Assembly: GCA_017530275.1 (NCBI GenBank)
Contig: JAFXMP010000103.1
Span: forward strand, 1-43,230
Length of the DNA stretch: 43,230 nt
Direction of reading: 5' to 3'
From: Clostridia bacterium
Lineage (GTDB): Bacteria; Bacillota_A; Clostridia; Christensenellales; Aristaeellaceae
In this document: piece after piece, positions 16,189 to 24,423 of the stretch
Position numbering within the stretch: position 1 is the stretch's first letter
Layout: each line of letters begins with the position of its first letter
Program-made: the position numbers and the translations under genes
The notes under the pieces: generated by a model
Databases searched by the model: none
The model's input: the letters and a program-made list of their open reading frames with translations, nothing else
Told to the model about the DNA's origin: nothing

Positions 16189-17931
16189 TCAGAGCCGCTT
16201 CATGGCGGCGATTTCCCCTTCCGTCGTGGAGACCATGACTGTTTTCTGGTTGGTGTAGATCACGAAGCCCGCGGGGGAGCCGCCGGGCTTTTTTACATAC
16301 TTGCGCAGGGTATAGTCCACCTGCACAGCCGCGCCCTTGCCTTTGGAATACCAGGCGGCGAGGCGCAGGGCCATCCCTAAGGTATCGGAGGCGGGATGCT
16401 CGGCTTTCACGATCACGTGGGAGCCGGGCATGTCCTTGGCATGGAGCCAGGTATCGTTTCCCCGGGCCGCGCCGGTGACGCGGTCGTTCTGGGCGCTGTT
16501 TTTGCCCACGATGATCTCCGTGCCGTCCGGGGCTTCAAAGCGCAGGGGCGCGCTCTCGGCGGGCTGCTTGGGCTTCTTTTTTCCGCCCTTTCCAGTGGGG
16601 GCGGGCTTTACGATGCCCCCGTCCTCCAAGGCTTTCCGCACGTCGGCCATGTCCTGCTCGGTTTCGCTTTCCTCTAAGTCGAAAAGGGCCTGCTCCAGCA
16701 GTTCGATTTCTTTCAGGGTCTTTTCTTTTTGCTCTTTGGCTAAATCCTGGGCCACCCTGGCTTTGCGGTAGCGCTTGAAGTACTTCTGGGCGTTCTGGGC
16801 GGGATTCAGAGCCACGTCCAGGGCGATTTCCACGGTCCCACCCTGAGAATCGTAAAAATTGGGCAGTTCCACCGTTTCCGCGCCACGGGGCACCAGATAG
16901 CCTTGGGCGGTGAGCAGTTCGCCCGCGACGCGGTATTCTTCCATCTTGGCGCTGGCGGTGAGTTCCTCCTCCTGGAGGGCCAGTTTCTTTTCGTCCCGCT
17001 CCAAGTGGGTTTTGATCAGACGCTTCAAGGACTGGCTCTTCTGGTTCATCCGGTCCCGGCGGTCCCGGCCGAAATAGAAGGCGTCCAGGGCGGCGGACAG
17101 GGTGGGATAGGGCTTTTGCAGGCTGGGCTCCAGGCTCAGATAGGGAAATGGCAGCACGTCCGCCATCAATCCGTCCGGTCCCATTTGCGCAGTAGGCTTG
17201 GCAATTTCCGGGAGCCTGCGGAAAAAGGCGCACACCACCCGGCAGAGCTCGTCCTTTTTCAGGCTGTCCAGGTCCGTCCGGTGCATGCCGGTGGCCCGGA
17301 AAGCGATTTCCCGGGCTGAGGCGGGGGAAAGGCCCCGGATGGACGCGGCCAGAGCTTTGTCCAGCGGCCCGGAAAGCGCGGAAAGCTTGTCCGAAAGCTT
17401 TTCTTCCGTCAGGTCTGCTGGATCGATCTTATCCTGGGCGGGAGGCGGCACGAAAGGCAGCCCCGGCAGGGCCTGCCGCACCCGGCTCATATCCCCGGAT
17501 ACGTGGCGGATGGCGTCGATAATTTTTCCGTCTTTCACCAGGGTCAAATTGCTGTGGCGGCCCATGAGCTCCAAATATAATTCCCTGGGCGCGGTATCGC
17601 CCAGCTCGTCCTTGTTTTCGATGGTGATTTTCAGGACCCGATCGCCGCCCAACTGTTCTAATCCGGTGATATGCCCCGCCTGCAAATGCTTGCGCATGAG
17701 CATGCAGAACATGGGCGCGTCGGCGGGGTTTGGGTAGGCTGCTTCCGTCAAATGCGCCCGGGCGAAGGATGGCGCGGCGGACAAAAGCAGCTTGTGGTTT
17801 TTGCCTTGGGCGCGGATCAAAAGCACCAGCATATCCTTTTCGGGTTGGTTCACTTTTTCGATGCGCCCATCCCGCAGAGATTCCTGCAATTCCCGCGCCA
17901 TAAAGCCTAAGGTCAAGCCGTCCATTGGCAT
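16189..17931 (-). CDS. rqcH: RqcH, NFACT-family ribosome quality control factor
   Basis: A 580-residue NFACT protein (also annotated fibronectin-binding protein A). In Bacillus, RqcH binds stalled 50S subunits and recruits tRNA-Ala to add C-terminal alanine tails. The NFACT-N domain opens with MDGLTLGFMARELQ. The Asp-Arg pair known to be required for tRNA binding in B. subtilis RqcH (D97, R98) falls at D97-R98 here (GGDRVL). A long coiled-coil middle (about 290-430) is followed by the NFACT-R domain with GKNSAQNDRVT and DTWLHAKDMPGSHVIVK. The ATG at 17931 has AGGAG about ten bases upstream and was preferred to 17925. It follows a kinase-like gene by 28 bases on the same strand. Confidence 0.93.
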   Translation of the reverse strand: MPMDGLTLGFMARELQESLRDGRIEKVNQPEKDMLVLLIRAQGKNHKLLLSAAPSFARAHLTEAAYPNPADAPMFCMLMRKHLQAGHITGLEQLGGDRVLKITIENKDELGDTAPRELYLELMGRHSNLTLVKDGKIIDAIRHVSGDMSRVRQALPGLPFVPPPAQDKIDPADLTEEKLSDKLSALSGPLDKALAASIRGLSPASAREIAFRATGMHRTDLDSLKKDELCRVVCAFFRRLPEIAKPTAQMGPDGLMADVLPFPYLSLEPSLQKPYPTLSAALDAFYFGRDRRDRMNQKSQSLKRLIKTHLERDEKKLALQEEELTASAKMEEYRVAGELLTAQGYLVPRGAETVELPNFYDSQGGTVEIALDVALNPAQNAQKYFKRYRKARVAQDLAKEQKEKTLKEIELLEQALFDLEESETEQDMADVRKALEDGGIVKPAPTGKGGKKKPKQPAESAPLRFEAPDGTEIIVGKNSAQNDRVTGAARGNDTWLHAKDMPGSHVIVKAEHPASDTLGMALRLAAWYSKGKGAAVQVDYTLRKYVKKPGGSPAGFVIYTNQKTVMVSTTEGEIAAMKRL

Positions 17932-17959
17932 AATGTCTTATCTCCTGTTCTTTTAATCA

Positions 17960-18826
17960 TCAAACGAGTCCGCACTGGCCCACCGCTTCCCGCCAGGCGT
18001 CCAGGAACGCCCGCAGGGAAGGATACCGGTCGGCCTTGCTTTCGTTTACGGCCCGATGGGCTACGTCCCACAGACAGTAGGGAGCGCGCCACGCATGCTT
18101 GCTTCGGTCGCTGTTATCGCCATAAAACGCGAAAGCCAGGGCGGCCATGTTGTATTCCGTGGTGGTCTCGTCCAGCGCCGCGTCCAATTGATATTCTTCC
18201 GGCGCCATGAAGCGGGAGGAACCCCACATGCGGCCCCGGTCATTGAAGGCGGGCTTGCGGCGGTACAGATCAATATCACAAACAACGGCTTCATTCCTGT
18301 CAAAATCGATCAGCACATTGCCATCGTAAAAATCCACGGCTACAATGCCGTCCTGGGCGAGATTCAAGTGCAGATCGAAAACCATATCCAGCATGCGCAG
18401 GGATTTTTCCAGCGGCAGACGGCGCGCCCTGTCTCCCGCCGATGCGCCGCATGAGGAACGAAACGGCAGCGCGTCGCGCCATGCGAAAATAGCGGCGTAG
18501 CCGTCGCCCGCCGGGCCGTGCGCCAGCAGCCGTGTAAGCGCCGGGTGCGGATGGTCGTAAAGCGGCATAGCGTTTTTCAGGGTCAGAATGGCGTTTTCGG
18601 GCTTGCCCCGGTAATTCAGCGTGCGCGCTCCCGCGTATTTCACAAACAGGCGGCCGTAGCTTCCTTCCACCCCAAAACACAGATTGCCGGAAAACTGCCG
18701 GTCCATGATCTGGAACACCGTGCCATAGGGACGCAGCCAATGCAGGTCGGGCTCTTCCAGAGCCGTATAGGGAATGCCGTCGATTTGAAAAACGCGTCCT
18801 TCTTTACTGCTTTCCCAGTCCGCCAT
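17960..18826 (-). CDS. Protein kinase-like protein
   Basis: A 288-residue protein with a degenerate protein-kinase fold. The ATP-binding lysine is probably in RLFVKYAG. The catalytic loop VAVDFYDGNVLID has the D-x4-N spacing but not the His-Arg-Asp start, and DID in VCDIDLYRRK takes the place of DFG. MAPEEYQ matches the APE motif. It may be an active small-molecule or protein kinase, or a pseudokinase. The start at 18826 has GGGGGAGG upstream; the frame runs 54 codons further but into the promoter. It is the first gene of a pair with rqcH, which makes a translation-related role conceivable, though this is inference. Confidence 0.7.
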   Translation of the reverse strand: MADWESSKEGRVFQIDGIPYTALEEPDLHWLRPYGTVFQIMDRQFSGNLCFGVEGSYGRLFVKYAGARTLNYRGKPENAILTLKNAMPLYDHPHPALTRLLAHGPAGDGYAAIFAWRDALPFRSSCGASAGDRARRLPLEKSLRMLDMVFDLHLNLAQDGIVAVDFYDGNVLIDFDRNEAVVCDIDLYRRKPAFNDRGRMWGSSRFMAPEEYQLDAALDETTTEYNMAALAFAFYGDNSDRSKHAWRAPYCLWDVAHRAVNESKADRYPSLRAFLDAWREAVGQCGLV

Positions 18827-18856
18827 GGCAATCCTCCCCCTTTGGTTCCTTGATTT

Positions 18857-18884
18857 ATTATACATCAAAAACGCCTTTCCGCAA
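18857..18884 (-). promoter_or_regulatory. Probable promoter of the kinase-rqcH pair
   Basis: On the minus strand TTGCGG, 16 bases, TATAAT (18862-18857), about 30 bases ahead of the ATG. The -35 matches only in TTG. Confidence 0.45.
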
Positions 18885-18952
18885 AGGGCAGGTTTACCGG
18901 ATAATTTTCCGGATAATTCAAGACAAAAAGAAAAAAGAATTGTTACGGAATA

Positions 18953-18981
18953 TTGACAAAAAAACGACGATATGGTATTAT
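18953..18981 (+). promoter_or_regulatory. Near-consensus sigma-A promoter of the 57-aa gene
   Basis: TTGACA (18953-18958), a 17-base spacer and TATTAT (18976-18981) with an extended -10 TGG. It is the only near-perfect plus-strand promoter in this stretch. The transcript would carry a leader of about 125 bases before the ATG at 19113. Confidence 0.75.
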
Positions 18982-19112
18982 TAATCAACGAAAGGCGCTA
19001 TATATGGTGTATAGCAGGTAAATGCGCATCCCTGTTGTTTGCTTGCGTATTCCAGCGCCACACAGCCATCGATTGGGAAAAAAGCGGGAGAGAAAGAACG
19101 GAGGAACAGGTC

Positions 19113-19286
19113 ATGAGCTTCGAGCGTGGGGTCACCGTCATGTGCAAGGACTATGGGGAAGGCGTCGTTATCAATCTTCCGATTCACGACAAGATCGCGG
19201 TCAAGTTTCCGGATGGGATCGTGCGGTATTTCTGGCCTGAGGATGTGGCAAACGGGGCCATCCAGGTAAAGCCTGTCAAGAACTGA
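19113..19286 (+). CDS. Small beta-barrel-like protein, 57 residues, function unknown
   Basis: A 57-residue protein. Its alternating hydrophobic pattern (GVTVMCKDYGEGVVINL, KIAVKFPDGIVRYF) resembles the Tudor/SH3-like barrels found at the C-terminus of UvrD/PcrA helicases and in CarD-type proteins, where GEGVV and VKFPDG are typical turns. That similarity is a fold guess and no function is assigned. GGAGG lies eight bases ahead of the ATG at 19113. The same frame stays open to 18972 but the strong promoter at 18953-18981 makes the longer form impossible from that transcript. It is monocistronic, with a strong promoter and a strong terminator, which argues for a real and well-expressed gene. 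Confidence 0.7.
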   Translation: MSFERGVTVMCKDYGEGVVINLPIHDKIAVKFPDGIVRYFWPEDVANGAIQVKPVKN

Positions 19287-19330
19287 TTGCATTTGCTTCG
19301 GCAGCTGCATGCGGTCAACCGAATATCTGC

Positions 19331-19376
19331 AAAAAGCTCCGAATTCCGTAATCGCAGCGGAAATCCGGAGCTTTTT
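19331..19376. terminator. Bidirectional terminator
   Basis: AAAAAGCTCCG (19331-19341) pairs with CGGAGCTTTTT (19366-19376), with an inner stem ATTCCG/CGGAAAT. Both strands end in five T. It separates the plus-strand 57-aa gene from the minus-strand GH18 gene. Confidence 0.85.
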
Positions 19377-19402
19377 CCTGCCGGGACGAAAAATATCCCA
19401 AA

Positions 19403-20404
19403 TTACAGATTTTCGGCAATCGCGGCCAGCAGCGCGCCGGTAGGATCGCAGCTATGCTCCCAATACATGAGGCCCAGCAGGCCCTTTTCTTTGATATAGG
19501 CGCATTTCTGCGCGATGGATTCCGCGTCGTCGAAGGTGATGAAGGTGCTGCCGTCAAAGAGATAGGGGGCTTTGGCGGTATCGTCCCAATACCGGACGAA
19601 GCCGTTTTTTCCAATGTACTTTTCCAGCAATTCTCCATAGGAAGGACCGTAGCCGCCGATGCTTTCCGCGTCCTGGAGCAAACCGTTCTTGTCAGGCTTC
19701 ACGCCGGTCCATTTCCGGGAATAGAAAGCCGCGCCTAACACGATTTTTTCCAGCGGCACCCCGGCGGCGTGGAAGATGCGGGTGCAGTAATCGGCGTTTC
19801 CCTGGGGATAGGACCCAGCCATGGCGTACAGGCTGGTATGGTGGCGGGTGGTGTGGGTGAAGCAGTTCAGGTCGTAGGTCATGATCTGCACATAATCGCA
19901 GATTTGAGCCACCTTGTCCATCTCGGTATCGCGGACGAAATAATCGCCGCCCCCCGCCGCAATGGAAACGATGCGGTTCGGCCCGGCGGCATCCCGCATG
20001 GCCTGCATCAGATAGGTAAAGTTTTCTTTGTCAGAGGGGTCGCAGTCGATGCCTGCCTCGTCGCTGCACGGGTATTCCCAGTCGATGTCCACGCCGTCCA
20101 GGCCGTAATCGTCCAGCACGTTCTTCACGGATTGACCGAAAGCGCTGCGTCCCTCCGCTGTGCGGCTCATGAGGGAGAATCCCCCCGCCGTCCAGCCGCC
20201 GATGGACAAAACGATTTTGAGCTTTGGATTCAGTGCCCGCACCCGGACAAGCTGTTCTTTGAGATTCGGCAGGTTTTTCATAGAAAGCAGGCCGTCCACG
20301 ATCACGCCGAAAGCCAGGTTGATATGGGTCAGCCGCAGGGCGTCGGCCTCGGTCATCTGGTCCAATCCTTTGCTGCCGGAATAGCCTAAAATGATTGGTT
20401 TCAT
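19403..20404 (-). CDS. Glycoside hydrolase family 18 protein, leaderless
   Basis: A 333-residue GH18 barrel, complete from GYSGSKGL to the C-terminal YWEHSCDP strand. The active-site motif D-x-x-D-x-D-x-E is DGVDIDWE at 103-110, with Glu110 as the acid, and the substrate-assisting strand motif SIGGW is at 67-71. The family hydrolyses beta-1,4-linked GlcNAc polymers, including chitin and peptidoglycan. There is no signal peptide and no LysM or chitin-binding module. GH18 enzymes of spores such as YaaH/SleL also lack classical signals, so a spore-cortex role is one option; a cytoplasmic role on recycled muropeptides is another. GGGAGG stands upstream of the ATG. It has its own promoter. Confidence 0.88.
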   Translation of the reverse strand: MKPIILGYSGSKGLDQMTEADALRLTHINLAFGVIVDGLLSMKNLPNLKEQLVRVRALNPKLKIVLSIGGWTAGGFSLMSRTAEGRSAFGQSVKNVLDDYGLDGVDIDWEYPCSDEAGIDCDPSDKENFTYLMQAMRDAAGPNRIVSIAAGGGDYFVRDTEMDKVAQICDYVQIMTYDLNCFTHTTRHHTSLYAMAGSYPQGNADYCTRIFHAAGVPLEKIVLGAAFYSRKWTGVKPDKNGLLQDAESIGGYGPSYGELLEKYIGKNGFVRYWDDTAKAPYLFDGSTFITFDDAESIAQKCAYIKEKGLLGLMYWEHSCDPTGALLAAIAENL

Positions 20405-20442
20405 AAAGAAATTCCTCCCGTCTTTCGTTTTTTGCTGTTCCT

Positions 20443-20472
20443 ATTGTACAATGGGGATTCACGCGTTGTCAA
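20443..20472 (-). promoter_or_regulatory. Sigma-A promoter of the GH18 gene
   Basis: On the minus strand TTGACA (20472-20467), 18 bases, TACAAT (20448-20443), about 40 bases ahead of the ATG. This sigma-A-like signal argues for vegetative rather than strictly forespore expression. Confidence 0.65.
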
Positions 20473-20549
20473 TCACCGTGAAAAACAAAGGGTCCGATTT
20501 TTGCCATATTTTCATCGGTTTTTTCGCTCCCTTTTCCCGCGTTTCGCGG

Positions 20550-20555
20550 TATAAT
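20550..20555 (+). promoter_or_regulatory. Probable -10 box of dnaK
   Basis: TATAAT about 36 bases ahead of the dnaK ATG. No convincing -35 is seen at 16-18 bases. A CIRCE operator (the HrcA site TTAGCACTC-N9-GAGTGCTAA) was looked for and is absent. Confidence 0.45.
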
Positions 20556-20591
20556 GATATTGCATCAAAGGATTGAGGGGAGACTGAACCA

Positions 20592-22349
20592 ATGAGCAAA
20601 ACCATCGGCATCGACTTAGGCACCACCAACAGCTGCGTTTCCGTTGTGGAGGGAGGGCACGCGGTGATCATCCCCAACGATAAAGGAGAGCGCACCACCC
20701 CTTCCGTGGTGGCTTTCACCAACGACGGAACGCGCTTAGTGGGCAGTGCGGCGGCGCATCAGGCTACGGTGAACGCCAAGCGCACTATTTCCTCCATCAA
20801 GCGGCAGATGGGCACGGACTGGCGCATCAATATAGACGGCAAGAACTGGACGCCCCAGGAAATCAGCGCCATGATCCTGCGCAAATTGCGATCCGACGCG
20901 GAAAGCTATCTGGGGGAACCGGTCACCGACGCGGTGATTACAGTGCCTGCGTATTTTAACGATATCCAGCGGCAGGCCACCAAGGACGCGGGCAAAATCG
21001 CCGGGCTGAACGTAAAGCGCATCATCAACGAACCCACCAGCGCCGCCCTGGCTTACGGCCTGAACACCGGCATGGCCCAGAAGGTGATGGTGTACGATTT
21101 GGGAGGCGGCACCTTCGACGTTTCGGTGATCGAAATCGGGGAAAGCGTGATCGAGGTGCTGGCCACCTCCGGCGACAATCACTTGGGCGGCGACGATTTT
21201 GACGAGCGAGTGGTCAACTGGGTCTGCGAGGAAGCCTCCAGGACACAGCATATCAATCTGCGGAATGACCTGGTGGCATTGGCGCGGGTCAAGGAAGCGG
21301 CAGAAAAGGCGAAAAAGGAATTATCGGCGGCGGAAAGCACGCAAATCACCCTGCCTTACATCACGCAGCAGGGCGGCGCGCCCGTGCACCTGGACTTGAC
21401 GCTGACCCGAAGCAAATTCAACGACCTGACCCGGGATCTGGTGGAGCGCACCGCCGGGCCGGTTCAAGCGGCGCTGAATGACGCAGGCATCGCCGCGTCC
21501 GAGCTGGGCCGGGTGCTGCTGGTGGGCGGCTCCACCCGCATTCCCGCCGTGCAGCAGAAAGTAAAGCAACTCACGGGAAAGGAGCCCAGCAAAAGCATCA
21601 ACCCCGACGAGTGCGTGGCCCAGGGCGCGGCCATCCAGGGGGATACCCTGTCCAATTCAAAGGCTCTTTCCATCAATAAGAGCATCCTCCTTCTGGATGT
21701 TACCCCTCTTTCCCTGTCCATTGAAACTGTAGGCGGCGTGGCGACGAGGCTGGTGGAACGCAATTCCACATTGCCAGTCCATTATTCCCAAATCTTTACC
21801 ACCGCCGCGCCCTTTCAAACCAGCGTAGAAATCCACGTGCTGCAAGGTGAGCGGCCCATGGCGGCGGACAACAAAACCATCGGCAAATTCAGGCTCAAGG
21901 GCATCAAAATGGCTCCGGCGGGGGTGCCGCAGATCGAAGTGACATTCGATATCGACACCAACGGCATCCTGCGCGTGTCCGCAAAGGATATGGACACCGG
22001 CAAGGAACAGGGCATCACCATCACCGCCAACGACAAAATGAGTGACGCCGAAATCGACGCCGCCATCCGGGACGCGGAACAGTATGCTTCTCAGGATCAG
22101 ATTCGCCGGGACGCGCTGGATATCGGAAACGAAGCGCAGCAGCTGATCAACGAAGTGGAAAAGGCGCTGGATGAAAAGGGAAAGCAGCTGGATAAAACGG
22201 AAAAGAAGCAGATCAAGGACGAGGTCAACGCCCTGCGGAAACTCGTATTCCGCAAGCAAGCGGTAAAAATGGAGGCGGACGATTTGTCCGCCGTGCGTGC
22301 CGCCATGGACAGGGTGCGTCAGGCGTCATCGCACTTAATGGGCTTGTAG
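20592..22349 (+). CDS. dnaK: DnaK-family Hsp70 chaperone, stand-alone copy
   Basis: A 585-residue Hsp70. The ATPase domain starts with [11 protein letters not shown] and holds the phosphate loops [23 protein letters not shown] and [10 protein letters not shown]. It lacks the 24-residue insertion of Gram-negative DnaK, as in Firmicutes. The substrate domain carries the [10 protein letters not shown] linker and [13 protein letters not shown]. The helical lid is present but the protein stops at HLMGL without the usual Gly/Asp-rich flexible tail, so it is 25-30 residues shorter than typical. No grpE, dnaJ or hrcA is adjacent and no CIRCE element is seen. This suggests a second paralogue outside the heat-shock operon. 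GAGGGGAG lies ahead of the ATG. Confidence 0.93.
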   Translation: MSKTIGIDLGTTNSCVSVVEGGHAVIIPNDKGERTTPSVVAFTNDGTRLVGSAAAHQATVNAKRTISSIKRQMGTDWRINIDGKNWTPQEISAMILRKLRSDAESYLGEPVTDAVITVPAYFNDIQRQATKDAGKIAGLNVKRIINEPTSAALAYGLNTGMAQKVMVYDLGGGTFDVSVIEIGESVIEVLATSGDNHLGGDDFDERVVNWVCEEASRTQHINLRNDLVALARVKEAAEKAKKELSAAESTQITLPYITQQGGAPVHLDLTLTRSKFNDLTRDLVERTAGPVQAALNDAGIAASELGRVLLVGGSTRIPAVQQKVKQLTGKEPSKSINPDECVAQGAAIQGDTLSNSKALSINKSILLLDVTPLSLSIETVGGVATRLVERNSTLPVHYSQIFTTAAPFQTSVEIHVLQGERPMAADNKTIGKFRLKGIKMAPAGVPQIEVTFDIDTNGILRVSAKDMDTGKEQGITITANDKMSDAEIDAAIRDAEQYASQDQIRRDALDIGNEAQQLINEVEKALDEKGKQLDKTEKKQIKDEVNALRKLVFRKQAVKMEADDLSAVRAAMDRVRQASSHLMGL

Positions 22350-22351
22350 GA

Positions 22352-22387
22352 GCAAAAAAGGATGGGGTTTGTCCCATCCTTTTTTGC
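22352..22387. terminator. Bidirectional terminator between dnaK and rnfB
   Basis: GCAAAAAAGGATGGG (22352-22366) pairs perfectly with CCCATCCTTTTTTGC (22373-22387) around a 6-base loop, with T runs on both strands. It ends dnaK and, 19 bases past the rnfB stop, the Rnf operon. Confidence 0.92.
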
Positions 22388-22405
22388 TTGCATATTGTTT
22401 GAATA

Positions 22406-23191
22406 TCAATCGATCGCAATGCATTTGCAGGGGCATACAGCCGCGCAGGCGCCGCAGTGGGTGCACTTGTTGGGATCGATATGGGCAAAGCCGTTTTCCA
22501 CGGTAATAGCCTCGTACTGGCATTCCTTCTTGCAGCGGCCGCAGCCGATGCATGCGTCCATGCAAACGGCGCGGGCCACGCGGGCGGTGTCGCTGTTGCG
22601 GCAGCGCACGATCACGTTGGAAGAAACGGGCAGCAGCTTCAGCACGCCCCGAGGACAGGCCTTTACACACGCGCCGCAGGCGGTGCACTTGTCAGGGTCA
22701 ACATGGGCGATGCCGTTTTCCATGCGGATGGCGCCGAAAGCGCACTTATCCATGCAGTCGCCCAGACCTAAGCAGACGAAGCGGCAGTCCTTGGGGCCGC
22801 CAGCAAGGCCTGCGGCGGTGGAGCAGCTCTGGTAACCGTCGTACTGGTAGCGTTCCTTGGCGATACCGTTTGCGCCCTGACACAGCACCCGGCAGACCAG
22901 TTTTTCGCCTACTTCCGCTTCCTGGCCCATGATCTTGCCGATGGCCTTCGCGCCTTTTTCCCCGGCAGGAGCGCAGCCGTTGACGGGCGCTTCGCCCTTG
23001 ACCACGGCGGCGGCAAAGCCGTCGCAGCCGGGATAGCCGCACGCGCCGCAGTTGGCCCCGCCCAAGCACTCGCGCACCTGGGCTACTCGTTCATCCACTT
23101 CCACATGGAACTTTTTACTGGCAAAGGTCAGCACCGCGCCGAAAATGATACCTATCGCCCCTAACAGGATACCGGCATACAGAATGGTCAT
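22406..23191 (-). CDS. rnfB: Rnf complex subunit RnfB (ferredoxin-side Fe-S protein)
   Basis: A 261-residue subunit of the Rnf ferredoxin:NAD oxidoreductase, an ion-translocating membrane complex. An N-terminal membrane helix (residues 3-25) is followed by the Fe-S motif CLGGANCGACGYPGC and then by four Cys clusters of ferredoxin type, including CTACGACVKACP and CTHCGACAAVCP near the end. By family, RnfB takes electrons from reduced ferredoxin. AAGGAGG precedes the ATG. It is the last gene of the operon, 15 bases after rnfA, and a bidirectional terminator follows. The length is close to short clostridial RnfB forms, fewer clusters than in Acetobacterium. Confidence 0.95.
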   Translation of the reverse strand: MTILYAGILLGAIGIIFGAVLTFASKKFHVEVDERVAQVRECLGGANCGACGYPGCDGFAAAVVKGEAPVNGCAPAGEKGAKAIGKIMGQEAEVGEKLVCRVLCQGANGIAKERYQYDGYQSCSTAAGLAGGPKDCRFVCLGLGDCMDKCAFGAIRMENGIAHVDPDKCTACGACVKACPRGVLKLLPVSSNVIVRCRNSDTARVARAVCMDACIGCGRCKKECQYEAITVENGFAHIDPNKCTHCGACAAVCPCKCIAID

Positions 23192-23206
23192 TTTTCGCTT
23201 CCCTCC

Positions 23207-23788
23207 TTATACCAAGCCCTGGAAGCCCATGAAAGCCACGGCCATCAGCCCGGCGGATACCAGGGTGATGGGGAAGCCCTTCATGCAGGCGGGGATCTTG
23301 CTGCTCTCCAGCCGTTCGCGCACGCCCGCCATCAGCACGATGGCCAGCAGGAAGCCCAGGGCGGAGAAGGTGCCGTTCAGCACGGACTGGAGCAGGCCGT
23401 AAGCGTTGTTCATGTTCAGGGTGGCAACGCCCAGCACCGCGCAGTTGGTGGTGATCAGAGGCAGGTAAATGCCCAGGGCGCTGTAAAGGGTGGGGCTGCT
23501 CTTTTTCAGGAACATTTCCACGAACTGCACCAGAGCCGCGATGACCAGGATGAAGGAAATGGTGCTCATGTAGGTCAGGTTCAGGGGAAGCAAAAGCAGA
23601 TTGTAGATCAGCCAGCAGAAGAGGGAGGCGATGGTCATCACGAAGGTCACGGCCAGGCCCATGCTCACGCTGGTTTCCACCTTGCTGGACACGCCCAGGA
23701 AGGGACAGCAGCCCAAGAAACGGGAGAAGATGAAGTTATTGGTCAGGATGCAGCTGACCATGAACAGCAGGATTTCAGTAATGCTCAT
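23207..23788 (-). CDS. rnfA: Rnf complex subunit RnfA
   Basis: A 193-residue integral membrane subunit with six helices, paralogous to RnfE. Family motifs are TNNFIFSRFLGCCPFLGVS near the N-terminus and PLITTNCAVLGVA in the middle. RnfA and RnfE hold a shared [2Fe-2S] site in the membrane between them through conserved cysteines (C27, C28 and the Cys in TTNCAV are candidates). It overlaps rnfE by four bases (ATGA) and has AAGGAGG upstream. Confidence 0.95.
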   Translation of the reverse strand: MSITEILLFMVSCILTNNFIFSRFLGCCPFLGVSSKVETSVSMGLAVTFVMTIASLFCWLIYNLLLLPLNLTYMSTISFILVIAALVQFVEMFLKKSSPTLYSALGIYLPLITTNCAVLGVATLNMNNAYGLLQSVLNGTFSALGFLLAIVLMAGVRERLESSKIPACMKGFPITLVSAGLMAVAFMGFQGLV

Positions 23789-24423
23789 GCCGCCTGCGCC
23801 TCCTTCGCCGCGTTTTTCTTTTCGATTTTCTTAACGATCAGGTTGAACACGCCCAGCAGCAGGCCGAAGGTGAGGAAGCCGCCGGAGGCCAGAACGATCA
23901 GCAGCATGGGTTCGTAGGACGCGCCCAGCAGATTGAAGCCGAACACGGAACCGCTGCCGATGAGCTCGCGGATGGCGCCAATGAGGGTCAGGGCCAGGGT
24001 GAAACCGATGCCCATGCCCAGGCCGTCCGCCGCGGAAAGGACGGGGCCGTTTTTGCTGGCGAAGGCTTCGGCCCGGGCCAGGATGATGCAGTTCACAACG
24101 ATCAGGGGGATGAAGATGCCGAGGCTTTCGTTCAGGGAGGGCAGGTACGCCTGCATGAGTAATTGCACCATGGTCACGAAGGTGCAGATCACCACGATGA
24201 AGGCGGGAATGCGCACCTGATCGGGAATGAATTTCCGAAGCAGGGAAATGGCGATGTTGGAGCATACCAGCACGAAGGTGGCGGCCGTGCCCATGCCCAA
24301 GCCGTTGAGGGCGCTGGAGGTGACCGCCAGGGTGGGGCAGGTGCCCAGCACCAGGCGGAAGGTGGGGTTTTCGGGGATAATGCCGTTGAAGAAGACTTTC
24401 CCCAGGCTCTTTTTCTCGCTCAT
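23785..24423 (-). CDS. rnfE: Rnf complex subunit RnfE
   Basis: A 212-residue membrane subunit with about six helices. The N-terminal FFNGIIPENPTFRLVLGTCPTLAVT and the internal IPLIVVNCIILARAEAFASK are RnfE/NqrD signatures. The conserved Cys in GTCP and VNC pair with those of RnfA for the intramembrane iron-sulfur site in related complexes. It overlaps rnfD at its start and rnfA at its end by four bases each. The usual rnfG position between rnfD and rnfE is empty here. AAGGAGG precedes the ATG. A short Lys/Ala-rich tail ends the protein. Confidence 0.95.
   Translation of the reverse strand: MSEKKSLGKVFFNGIIPENPTFRLVLGTCPTLAVTSSALNGLGMGTAATFVLVCSNIAISLLRKFIPDQVRIPAFIVVICTFVTMVQLLMQAYLPSLNESLGIFIPLIVVNCIILARAEAFASKNGPVLSAADGLGMGIGFTLALTLIGAIRELIGSGSVFGFNLLGASYEPMLLIVLASGGFLTFGLLLGVFNLIVKKIEKKNAAKEAQAA

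Noticed and set aside
20405..20591. CIRCE heat-shock operator upstream of dnaK
   Set aside because: Neither half of the conserved inverted repeat was found in the intergenic region.
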